DNA of 15,605 nt, taken from the NCBI GenBank assembly GCA_036378495.1, contig DASUWI010000104.1:1-15605 (forward strand), read 5' to 3'. The stretch comes from JAFALX01 sp036378495. Lineage in GTDB: Bacteria > Chloroflexota > Dormibacteria > Aeolococcales > Aeolococcaceae. A model generated the notes under the pieces. It saw only the letters and a program-made list of their open reading frames with translations. It had not been told where the DNA came from and did not search any database. A program made the translations under genes and the position numbers. Below are positions 6,540-12,443 of this stretch, piece after piece; within the stretch, counting starts at the first letter, position 1, and every line of letters starts with the position of its first letter.

Positions 6540-6981
6540 GCCCGGACCGTGTTCGTTCACAGAACAGCCATCGCCCATGTCCGCGCGGGCCAAAGCGAGC
6601 ACACAAACGCTCATCGGCGAGCCGGGATTGGCTTGCGCCCGTCGCCAGGCGACGCTGGCTAAGCGAGCTCAGACTGCTACGAGAGAGTCTTCCCAGCCAA
6701 TCTCGTCCGGTGCGCCAACGACGCTGGTGCGCGCCCTCGATGCTCGCCACGGTGCGGACTCCGGCGATCTGGGTGCGCGTGGGGAACAATTGGCTCGAGC
6801 CGTCTTTGACAAACACCATCGCTTGCTGCTGCCGGCGGAGCGGGGCCGGCTGACAGCTGTTCGTGGTTCGGCTGGCATCTCGCGCAGCTCCCGCAGGAGG
6901 TCCGACGCCTACATCGCCGGCCGGCGCGTCCTCATCTCTCGCCCTGCTACCGAAGACCGCGGCAGACGCGTATAGGCCTTC
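6540..6981. other. 442-bp stretch without a recognisable gene
   Basis: Open frames cross this stretch on both strands, but none shows family motifs, a good start or a ribosome binding site, and their compositions look like out-of-frame translation. It holds a 13-bp copy of the tRNA-Gln 3' end plus flank (6692-6704), a weak TGTTC/GAACA inverted repeat just after the TetR gene (6550-6566), and near its end the -10-like TATAGG ahead of the NIPSNAP gene. It may contain decayed DNA, but I could not reconstruct a gene. Confidence 0.4.
6692..6704. repeat. direct repeat copy 2 (possible att site)
   Basis: This is an exact copy of the 13-mer at 4533-4545, preceded by GAGAGTCTT, which partly resembles the tRNA sequence GAGTCCTTCCT upstream of copy 1. 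The two copies bracket the lower-GC DUF1330/SDR/TetR module. No integrase gene is seen between them. Confidence 0.4.
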
Positions 6982-7659
6982 GTGTCCGTCATCGAGCTGC
7001 GTCAGTACACGCTTCACGCCGGCCGGCGTGACGAGCTCATCGAGCTGTTCGAACGAGAGTTTGTGGAGAGCCAGGAAGCGTGCGGCATCGAGCTTGTGGG
7101 GACGTTCCGAGATGTCAGCGACCCCGAGCGCTTCGTCTGGCTGCGTCGGTTTCCGGACATGGTTGCGCGCGCCGCGAGCCTCGAGGCGTTCTACGACGGT
7201 GCGGTCTGGCGGGAGCACCGGACCGCTGCCAACGCGACGATGGTTGACTCAGACGACGTGTTGCTGCTTCGACCCGTAAGCGACCGTTTCGACGTGGCGC
7301 GCAAGCGGCGCACGGCAAGCGCTGAGGCAGGACCTCGTGGCAGCGCGCTCGTCTTGTCGATTGCAGACGTCAGCGGTTGGGACGAGGATGCCGTCACCGC
7401 GGCTTTCGAATCAGACGTGGCCCCGGCGCTGGTGGCAGCCGGATTCAGCCTCGTGGCCGGCTGGGTCACCGCCCACGAACCGAACACCTTCCCGAGACTT
7501 CCGATCCGCGAGGATGCCGATGTCCTGGTGTGGCTCAGCGCTGGAGCCGGTGAGATGCAAGACGTACCCATCACGGGTCTGCCGAGGCCGGTCGAGACTC
7601 GTCGCCTGTTTCCAACGGCTCGCTCGCTGCTGTTCGCGGACCCGGCGCGGAGTGGCTAA
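6982..7659 (+). CDS. NIPSNAP family protein
   Basis: A 225-residue protein beginning VIELRQYTLHAGRRDELIELFEREFVESQEACG, the hallmark NIPSNAP start, followed by the usual FVWLRRFPDM and AFYDGAVWREHR blocks (about 50-75). The family adopts a dimeric alpha/beta ferredoxin-like fold; its biochemical role in bacteria is unclear. The C-terminal half (from about residue 110) repeats a similar alpha/beta pattern (ALVLSIADV...VLVWLSAGAGE) and may be a second, diverged domain. Translation starts at a GTG, with no ribosome binding site but TATAGG five bases upstream, so the message may be leaderless. No operon partner is apparent. Confidence 0.8.
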   Translation: MSVIELRQYTLHAGRRDELIELFEREFVESQEACGIELVGTFRDVSDPERFVWLRRFPDMVARAASLEAFYDGAVWREHRTAANATMVDSDDVLLLRPVSDRFDVARKRRTASAEAGPRGSALVLSIADVSGWDEDAVTAAFESDVAPALVAAGFSLVAGWVTAHEPNTFPRLPIREDADVLVWLSAGAGEMQDVPITGLPRPVETRRLFPTARSLLFADPARSG

Positions 7660-7775
7660 GCCGATGCGGCTCCGGCTGTGACCGCCGCCACCCCGCACGA
7701 TGGCCGCAACGCGGCCGCGTTCGTTCGACGGCGGCGGCACGTACAACCTGCGCTGGGCGATGCCGTCGGGCGGGC

Positions 7776-8100
7776 ATGAGGAGCGCCGCGCGCGCCCAAC
7801 CGGGTCCCTACGCCGTGCGGGTGCTGCGACGTGTTCGCGCCATCCCGCGTGGATCCGTGCGCACGTACGGCGATATCGACCCGCATGCCCCGCGTGCTGT
7901 GGGGCGTGCTGGCACGCGGCTACCCGGACGTGCCCTGGCATCGGGTGGTGCGGGCCGACGGGAGCTGCGCGGTCGGACGCAGGCAGATCGTCCTGCTCGC
8001 GGCCGAGGGTGTGCCGCTGATCGGAGACCGCGTCGACTTCGCGCAGATCCGTGCGAGCACGCGACGGCGCGCGCGCAGGAGCCCGGCTACCGGCGCCTGA
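7776..8100 (+). pseudogene. alkyltransferase-like (ATL) DNA-repair protein, frameshifted
   Basis: Two frames together give one MGMT-fold protein. The first (from ATG 7776) reads PYAVRVLRRVRAIPRGSVRTYGDID...PRAVG. The second continues from about 7906 with VLARGYPDVPWHRVVRADGS...LLAAEGVPLIGDRVDF to a TGA at 8100. The switch is near 7905, inside an AVGRVL block that is continuous in the family. The active-site PCHRV of O6-alkylguanine methyltransferases is PWHRV, as in alkyltransferase-like proteins, which bind alkylated guanine without repairing it and hand it to nucleotide excision repair. The frameshift is either decay or a sequencing error. The intact product would be about 108 residues. The 3' end overlaps the convergent membrane-protein gene by 14 nt. 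Confidence 0.8.
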
Positions 8101-8392
8101 GCTTGCGAGAGACGAAGATGAGCGCGCTGCCGACGACCAGCAGCATGGCCGGGACCACGAAGGTGGCGTCAGCGCAGGTGCCGGTGCACGTCGCACTGTC
8201 CGACGTGTTGACCGCAAGCAGCTCAGCGAAGAAGGCGAGCGTGAGCACCCCGATGCCGCTCCACAGAAACGCCTCGCGATGTACTTTCGGGAGCAGCTTC
8301 CGCGCCGGCTGCCGCTGCGCACCATCCCACCACTGCTGGCGGATGGAGCTCCATGTTGTGTTGGCCTGAGTGTCGACCGTCGGGTGGTTCAT
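8087..8392 (-). CDS. small two-helix membrane protein, unknown function
   Basis: A 101-residue protein starting MNHPTVDTQANTTW. A polar, basic N-terminal part of about 45 residues is followed by two predicted transmembrane helices, AFLWSGIGVLTLAFFAELLAV and ATFVVPAMLLVVGSALIF, and a basic tail RKLRRR. The loop between helices holds TCTGTC, two cysteines that could form a disulphide. I recognise no family. The ATG at 8392 was preferred to an upstream in-frame ATG because the extension looks non-coding; the ribosome binding site is poor. It converges on the alkyltransferase-like gene with a 14-nt overlap. Confidence 0.55.
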   Translation of the reverse strand: MNHPTVDTQANTTWSSIRQQWWDGAQRQPARKLLPKVHREAFLWSGIGVLTLAFFAELLAVNTSDSATCTGTCADATFVVPAMLLVVGSALIFVSRKLRRR

Positions 8393-8560
8393 GTCACAGC
8401 CGACGCTACCGGCGTCTCGCGCCATTCACCGATGGCGGCAATGCATCTGTTACGCCGCCGTGAACCTGCGTTTCCCGGTACGGCGCGTGAGCGTACAACA
8501 GGGCGCCACCGCAGCTTCAGGATGCGCGGAACTCCCATCCGGCGGTTGCCCACTGTTGCC

Positions 8561-8566
8561 TACAAT
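8561..8566 (+). promoter_or_regulatory. possible -10 element of the metallophosphoesterase gene
   Basis: TACAAT is a good -10 match about 50 nt before the ATG at 8618. It is preceded by a GTTGCC direct repeat (8545 and 8555); no clear -35 is present. The 225-bp stretch upstream of the gene holds nothing else I recognise. Confidence 0.35.
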
Positions 8567-8617
8567 GAGCCGCCGGCGGCGGCGCGCGGCCACTGGAACT
8601 CACGCGCGGGAGGGTCG

Positions 8618-9579
8618 ATGCTCAGGCGAACTCGGGCGAAGCTCACGGTCGCCACACTCGCCGCCCTGATCGCACTCGGCAGCCTCGTCTCGTCGCCCCT
8701 GCGGGCCGCCTCGCAGACGACTTCGCCTGTGATCGCCGCGGCAGGCGACATCGCCTGCGATCCCGCCTCGCCCGACTTCAACGGCGGTTCCGGATCGGGC
8801 AAGCACTGTCGCGAGCTGGCGACCTCGAACCTGCTCGTCGGCGCGGATACAGCGCAGTCCTGGCGCTGGGCGACGAGCAGTACGAGTGCGGGTCGCTCAC
8901 CGCGTTCAACGAGTCCTACAACCCGAGCTGGGGTCGTGTGAAGCCCAGCACGCACCCGGCGCCCGGGAATCACGAGTACGAGACCTCCGGCGGCACCGGC
9001 TGCACTGGCGCCAACGCCGGCGCTGCGGGGTACTTCAAGTACTTCGGCGCGGCGGCGGGCACCTCCGGTCAGGGCTGGTACAGCTTCGACGCCGGCTCCT
9101 GGCATGTGATCGCGCTGAACAGCCAGTGCTCGGTGGTCGGGTGCGGCACGACGTCGGCGCAGTACGCATGGCTCAAGGCGGACCTCGCCGCGCACCCCAC
9201 CGGATGCAAGCTCGCCTTCTGGCACATCCCGGTGTTCGCCTCGGCGTCGGCCAGCGGAGCAACGAAGCCCTTCTGGCAGCTGCTCTACGCCGCGCACGCG
9301 GATCTCATCCTCAACGGGCACTACCACGCCTACGAACGGTTCGCCCAGCAGTCGCCGGCTGGCGCGGCCACGGCCGCCGGGATCCGTGAGTTCGTCGTGG
9401 GCACCGGGGGCGAGAACCACGCCGCGGCCGGTGCCCGGCGGGCCAACCTCGAGGTGCAGAACACCGCCACCTTTGGCGTGCTGACACTGACGCTCCAGTC
9501 ATCGTCATACGCTTGGAAGTTCATCCCGATCGCCGGCTCGGCGTTCACCGACTCGGGATCGACGAGCTGCCACACGTGA
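8618..9579 (+). pseudogene. secreted metallophosphoesterase, frameshifted near 8843
   Basis: The N-terminal frame starts at ATG 8618 after GGGAGGG and gives a Sec signal peptide (MLRRTRAKLTVATLAALIAL...LRAAS), then PVIAAAGDIACDP and LLVG. The reading then moves to another frame, starting YSAVLALGDEQYECG...SYNPSWGRV and continuing PAPGNHEYE, FWHIPVF and NGHYHAYERF to a TGA at 9579. The metal motifs GD, GD(EQ)Y, GNHE, H and GHxHxYER are those of the calcineurin-like/purple-acid-phosphatase superfamily. About 320 residues would result if one missing base were restored between 8843 and 8844. The first frame as given stops at 8941 and lacks most metal ligands. Whether this is decay or a sequencing error cannot be told from the sequence. 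Confidence 0.85.
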
Positions 9580-9587
9580 CACGTGTG
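9571..9587. repeat. 17-bp near-perfect palindrome at the metallophosphoesterase stop codon
   Basis: CACACGTG-A-CACGTGTG has 8-bp arms and a single central base. It overlaps the TGA of the metallophosphoesterase frame and lies 41 nt upstream of the DUF1801 start. It could be a protein-binding site for the DUF1801 gene or a transcription-end structure; there is no T-run. Confidence 0.4.
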
Positions 9588-9627
9588 CGTGCGCGCCGAG
9601 ATTCGTTGCTTCACGGAGGTGGTTGAG

Positions 9628-10095
9628 ATGGCTGAGCGAAAGACCGCGGGCAAGCGGACGCGGCCACCCGCGACGAGTGCCGCCGGCCGGGCTTCCGCGG
9701 GATTCACGGACGACGAGAAGGCCGCGATGCGAACGCGCGCGCGTGAGCTCAGGGGCGGCGACGCCGATGGCGAGACCGAGGTGCTCGCGAAGATCGCCGA
9801 GATGCAGGCATCGGATCGCGCCCTTGCCGAGCGGATCCACGCCATCGTCAAGGCCAGCGCGCCCGGGATCACGCCGAAGACGTGGTACGGGATGCCCGCC
9901 TACGCCAAGGGCGGCAGCATGATCTGCTGGTTTCAGCCCGCGCAGAAGTTCAAGTCACGCTACGCGATGCTCGGCTTCAGCGACAAGGCGAACCTCGACG
10001 AAGGCGCGATCTGGCCGGTGTCGTACGCGCTGACCAAGCTGACAGCCGCCGACGCGAAACGAATCGGCGCGCTCGTGAAGCGGGCGGCGAGCTGA
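9628..10095 (+). CDS. DUF1801 domain protein (YdhG-like)
   Basis: A 155-residue cytoplasmic protein. After a basic, Ala/Arg-rich N-terminal segment of about 45 residues comes a DUF1801-like domain: EMQASDRALAERIHAIVKASAPGITPKTWYGMPAYAKGGSMICWF, then KSRYAMLGFSDKANLDEGAIWPVSYAL and a C-terminal helix ADAKRIGALVKRA. The GMPAY block is the family signature. The biochemical function is not established; related proteins (Fra/YdhG) bind iron. The ATG at 9628 is preceded by GGAGGT seven bases upstream, which fixes the start against an earlier in-frame codon at 9583. It is convergent with the HAAS gene, 13 nt away. Confidence 0.82.
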   Translation: MAERKTAGKRTRPPATSAAGRASAGFTDDEKAAMRTRARELRGGDADGETEVLAKIAEMQASDRALAERIHAIVKASAPGITPKTWYGMPAYAKGGSMICWFQPAQKFKSRYAMLGFSDKANLDEGAIWPVSYALTKLTAADAKRIGALVKRAAS

Positions 10096-10108
10096 TCCGG
10101 CAGATGAG

Positions 10109-10981
10109 TCAGTGACGCAGGCTTAGAAACCGGCCCAGGGCGGCGAACCCAGCCAGGCACGCGAGCGTCTCCGCGAGCGCGCGCAGCGCCGCGTCGAAGG
10201 CATCGTCAGCGGCGACACCGGGCGCAAGCACGGCCACGGCGACGACGGCCGCGACGGCGCCGGCGAACGCCCACGGGTGGCCGCGCAGCGGCGCCGGCAC
10301 GACGCCGCCGACGTCGGCGAAGACGTCGCCCGCCGTGCCCGCGGTCTGCACGCGGATCCGCGAGGTCACCACCAGCGGCACCGCCATCGGCAGCACCAGC
10401 AGCACCGACAGGGCGGTGCCGGCGTACACCGCCGGCTGTGACCACGCGGGGAGCAGCGCCGCGTACTCCGTGACGAACAGCGCCAGCGCGCTCATGCTTG
10501 CCACACCGGACGCGAGGGCGACTGCGCTGCGCCGCCGCAGCGTGCGCACCTCAGCGGCCGGCAGCGGTGCGTGCCCGCGCAACCGGACCGCGCGAATCAG
10601 GGCAAGCACGCCGCTGACGAACGCCACCTGGGGCGCCACCACGAGCACCGCCAGCGTGATCACCTGCGCCGGCGGCGTGGCCGTGCAGCAGGCCAGCGCC
10701 CGTGCCGGCACAACGGTGAAGATCGCCAGCAGCAGTGCGCTGAAGACGGCACCGGCGACCGCCAGCACGGCGAACGCCGCCACGGACAGGCGGCGCGCGG
10801 CGGTGCCGCCGAGCTCATCCGCACACTCCTGCGCGATCGCCCGGGCATCGCCGAATCGCGCCAGCGTGCCGGGGTCGGAGCGCAGGTGATCACGCGCCTC
10901 CGCGAGGATGCGGCGCCGTCGCCTGGCAGGGACACCGAGCCGGCGCAGCTCGGCTCCCAGCGTGCGCAGGTAGGGGTCCAT
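10109..10981 (-). CDS. HAAS-domain integral membrane protein
   Basis: A 290-residue protein with a cytoplasmic N-terminal HAAS-like segment (about 1-62: YLRTLGAELRRLGVPARRRRRILAEARDHL ... FGDARAIAQECADELGG), followed by about six hydrophobic helices (roughly 65-91, 106-129, 152-177, 184-206, 236-257, 265-287). HAAS proteins are regularly encoded directly behind a PadR repressor and are thought to transduce signals or act as membrane partners; the exact function is unknown. The ATG shares one base with the PadR stop (TGATG), so translation is coupled. CC at 97-98 lies in the first outer loop. Confidence 0.75.
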   Translation of the reverse strand: MDPYLRTLGAELRRLGVPARRRRRILAEARDHLRSDPGTLARFGDARAIAQECADELGGTAARRLSVAAFAVLAVAGAVFSALLLAIFTVVPARALACCTATPPAQVITLAVLVVAPQVAFVSGVLALIRAVRLRGHAPLPAAEVRTLRRRSAVALASGVASMSALALFVTEYAALLPAWSQPAVYAGTALSVLLVLPMAVPLVVTSRIRVQTAGTAGDVFADVGGVVPAPLRGHPWAFAGAVAAVVAVAVLAPGVAADDAFDAALRALAETLACLAGFAALGRFLSLRH

Positions 10982-11295
10982 CAGCTGAGCACGGCGTTGA
11001 CCGCGTGGGCGAACCCGCGCCAGTCCTGCCTGCCCGCGTCGAGGGCCGCCTGGCCCCGCCGGGTGAGGCGATAGACGCGGCGGCGGCGGCCGGCCTCGTG
11101 GGCCCAGCGGCTGCTCAGCAGCCCGGCATCCTCGAGCCGGTACAGCGCGGGATAGATCGTGCCCTCGGAGAGCTCGAACGCGCCCTGGCTGCGCTGTTTC
11201 AGCCGTTCCACGATCAGGTAGCCGTGCGCCGGCGACTCGGCGAGCGCCGCGAGCAGCAGCGTGTCCAGATGACCCTTCAATACCTCGGATCGCAT
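10981..11295 (-). CDS. PadR family transcriptional regulator
   Basis: A 104-residue winged-helix repressor. MRSEVLKGHLDTLLLAALAESPAHGYLIVERLKQRS covers the first helices. FELSEGTIYPALYRLEDAGLLSSRW is the PadR recognition helix and wing start, and RRRRVYRLTRRGQAAL is the wing plus dimerisation helix. It belongs to the short PadR class found with HAAS proteins. The ATG at 11295 was chosen because the upstream in-frame extension is not homologous. It is the first gene of a two-gene operon and diverges from the SnoaL-like gene. An interrupted inverted repeat lies at 11302-11318, a likely autoregulatory site. Confidence 0.9.
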   Translation of the reverse strand: MRSEVLKGHLDTLLLAALAESPAHGYLIVERLKQRSQGAFELSEGTIYPALYRLEDAGLLSSRWAHEAGRRRRVYRLTRRGQAALDAGRQDWRGFAHAVNAVLS

Positions 11296-11301
11296 AGCTT
11301 T

Positions 11302-11318
11302 GTGACAGAGGGTATCAC
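11302..11318. promoter_or_regulatory. possible PadR operator
   Basis: GTGACA-GAGGG-TATCAC is an inverted repeat (5 of 6 arm bases match) located 6 bp upstream of the PadR start codon, in the gap shared with the SnoaL-like gene. The position suits autorepression. Confidence 0.35.
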
Positions 11319-11338
11319 GGCTCAGAATGTGGCGCGTA

Positions 11339-11344
11339 TATATT
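11339..11344 (+). promoter_or_regulatory. AT-rich -10-like element between PadR and SnoaL-like genes
   Basis: The run TATATATT (11337-11344) is the most AT-rich spot in this gap. TATATT would serve the SnoaL-like gene as a -10, and the same run read on the other strand could serve the PadR operon. No clear -35 is seen for either. Confidence 0.35.
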
Positions 11345-11381
11345 CGCGGCCGTGACAGGGCAGATGCCAAGGGGAACGCCA

Positions 11382-11765
11382 ATGGAGACCAGGATCGAGC
11401 CGGACGACGCCGCCGCGTCGCTGGCCGCCGTTGCCAGGTTCAGCGAGGCCTTCGACCGCGGCGACATCGACGCGATCATGTCCCACATGACCGACGACTG
11501 CCTCTTCGAGAGCACCGCGCCGCCCCCCGACGGCGAGCGTCGCAGCGGCCAGGCGGCGGTGCGTGCCTTCTGGGAGCGGTTCTTCGCAGAGACGGCGTCG
11601 CCGCGATTCGAGACCGAGGAGATCTTTGCCGCGGGAGACCGCGTCACGGCCACGTGGCGCTTCACCTGGGGACCGGGCGGCACGGGCGGTCACGTTCGAG
11701 GTGTCGACGTCATCCGCGTACGCGACGGCAGGGTGGCCGAGAAGCTCTCCTACGTGAAGGGGTAG
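11382..11765 (+). CDS. SnoaL-like / NTF2-fold protein
   Basis: A 127-residue single-domain protein with the SnoaL/nuclear-transport-factor-2 pattern: FSEAFDRGDIDAIMSHMTDDCLFESTAP near the start, RSGQAAVRAFWERFF in the middle, then the beta-strands RFETEEIFAAGDRVTATWRFTW and VDVIRVRDGRVAEKLSYVKG. The fold serves as a ligand-binding pocket or an isomerase/cyclase; no reaction can be assigned. The ATG at 11382 has AAGGGGA about seven bases upstream and is preferred to an in-frame GTG at 11352. The gene is divergent from padR, so it may belong to the PadR regulon. Confidence 0.8.
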   Translation: METRIEPDDAAASLAAVARFSEAFDRGDIDAIMSHMTDDCLFESTAPPPDGERRSGQAAVRAFWERFFAETASPRFETEEIFAAGDRVTATWRFTWGPGGTGGHVRGVDVIRVRDGRVAEKLSYVKG

Positions 11766-11859
11766 GGCTGCACCGCGGCGGCTGAGACCAGAGGCCGCCA
11801 TCCGCTCGATCGGGTCGATCTGTGCGATCGCGCCCAGAACGTCGATACGCACATACGAA

Positions 11860-11889
11860 GCTGCCCGCTGAACTGCGCCGGCGGCTTTT
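11860..11889 (+). terminator. possible terminator after the SnoaL-like gene
   Basis: GCTGCC (11860-11865) can pair with GGCGGC (11880-11885) with one G-U pair across a 14-nt loop, followed directly by TTTT. It lies about 95 nt after the stop codon, in the 226-bp gap before the DUF6458 gene. Confidence 0.35.
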
Positions 11890-11914
11890 CGAACTCCCGA
11901 TGGTGGCTAACCGT

Positions 11915-11925
11915 AACCTTAGGTT
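11915..11925. promoter_or_regulatory. palindrome overlapping the DUF6458 promoter
   Basis: AACCTTAGGTT is a perfect 11-bp palindrome overlapping the first bases of the -35 of the next promoter, so it may bind a regulator. Confidence 0.3.
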
Positions 11926-11952
11926 GACGCGAAAAGTTATAGCGTGTATGTT
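11924..11952 (+). promoter_or_regulatory. promoter of the DUF6458 gene
   Basis: TTGACG and TATGTT are separated by exactly 17 nt, a strong housekeeping-type promoter. The transcript would carry a leader of about 30 nt with AGGAGGT before the ATG at 11992. Confidence 0.6.
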
Positions 11953-11991
11953 GGCTTCGCTGAATACGTTACTAGGAGGTTAGGTACTGAC

Positions 11992-12240
11992 ATGGGTTTG
12001 GGAGTTGGCATCTTCCTGGTCGCCGCCGGCGCGATCCTCGGGTTCGCGGTGAACGTCGACACGACCGGAGCAGGCGTGAACCTGCACACGATCGGTTACA
12101 TCCTGCTGGCCGTGGGCGCTCTCGGCATCCTGTTGTCGATGGTGTTCTGGTCCTCGTGGATGGGCCCCGGCTACTACCGCCGGCGCACCACGAGCAACGT
12201 GCCACCGCCTGGCACGACGACGACGATCGACCAGTACTAG
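11992..12240 (+). CDS. DUF6458 small membrane protein
   Basis: An 82-residue protein: MGLGVGIFLVAAGAILGFAVNVDTTG is the first transmembrane helix and extracellular turn, and INL-like residues then lead to HTIGYILLAVGALGILLSMVF, the second helix. The C-terminal tail YYRRRTTSNVPPPGTTTT is polar. This is the layout of DUF6458, common in actinobacteria and of unknown function. The ATG is preceded by a strong AGGAGGT at 11974-11980 and a good promoter, so the gene is probably well expressed. An open frame extends upstream to 11944 but would overlap the promoter and is rejected. A strong hairpin follows the stop codon. Confidence 0.85.
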   Translation: MGLGVGIFLVAAGAILGFAVNVDTTGAGVNLHTIGYILLAVGALGILLSMVFWSSWMGPGYYRRRTTSNVPPPGTTTTIDQY

Positions 12241-12258
12241 CGAACCGCTAACTCAGGG

Positions 12259-12289
12259 CAGCGGGCCGGAGGAACCCCTCGGCCCGCTG
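12259..12289 (+). terminator. strong hairpin after the DUF6458 gene
   Basis: CAGCGGGCC pairs with GGCCCGCTG, extended by an inner GAGG/CCTC after a one-base bulge, about 20 nt beyond the stop. There is no T-run, as is common for GC-rich actinobacterial terminators. Confidence 0.6.
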
Positions 12290-12335
12290 TCGTCGTGTCC
12301 GGGGTTTGAATCACCGCGCCGCAACCGGGGTTGCG

Positions 12336-12341
12336 TACGCT
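12336..12341 (+). promoter_or_regulatory. possible -10 element for the selenocysteine tRNA
   Basis: TACGCT lies 6 nt before the mature tRNA, the same hexamer as upstream of tRNA-Gln. If it is used, the primary transcript would begin at or almost at the mature 5' end. No -35 with correct spacing was found (a TTGAAT at 12306 is too far). Confidence 0.25.
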
Positions 12342-12347
12342 GATCGC

Positions 12348-12443
12348 GGAGGCGTCTGGGCGCCTGGTGGTCCCCCTGGTCTTCAAAACCAGTGTGGCCG
12401 AGCATCTCGGCCAGGCGGGTTCGATTCCCGTCCGCCTCCGCCA
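12348..12443 (+). tRNA. selC: tRNA-Sec (selenocysteine, anticodon TCA), 3' CCA encoded
   Basis: The tRNA that reads UGA as selenocysteine. The anticodon arm is CTGGT-CTTCAAA-ACCAG with anticodon TCA. The very long variable arm TGGCCGAG-CAT-CTCGGCCA is a perfect 8-bp stem. The T loop is TTCGATT, the discriminator is G, and CCA is encoded (12441-12443). The length of 96 nt and the extended D stem are typical of bacterial tRNA-Sec. The acceptor stem has seven clear pairs (GGAGGCG/CGCCTCC); the eighth would be T-C, but a sixth pair can form in the T stem. The gene lies directly upstream of selA and selB on the same strand. Confidence 0.96.

Noticed and set aside
6427..7218. Minus-strand 263-residue ORF overlapping the NIPSNAP start and the TetR end
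   Set aside because: It is antisense to two clearly recognisable genes, has no motif of its own and no ribosome binding site, so it is most likely a chance open frame in GC-rich DNA.
8051..8941. Long plus-strand ORF running from the alkyltransferase-like gene into the metallophosphoesterase N-terminus
   Set aside because: Only the part from 8618 (signal peptide onward) is coding-like. The earlier portion is antisense to the small membrane protein and shows no family motifs.
7776..9579. Programmed frameshifting or UGA recoding in the two broken genes, suggested by the nearby selenocysteine locus
   Set aside because: The breaks are true frame changes without a slippery run or a stop codon at the junction, so neither selenocysteine insertion nor a classical programmed shift explains them.
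11944..11991. Earlier GTG start for the DUF6458 protein
   Set aside because: It would overlap the promoter -10 (11947-11952), and the ATG at 11992 has AGGAGGT upstream and gives the family-typical N-terminus.
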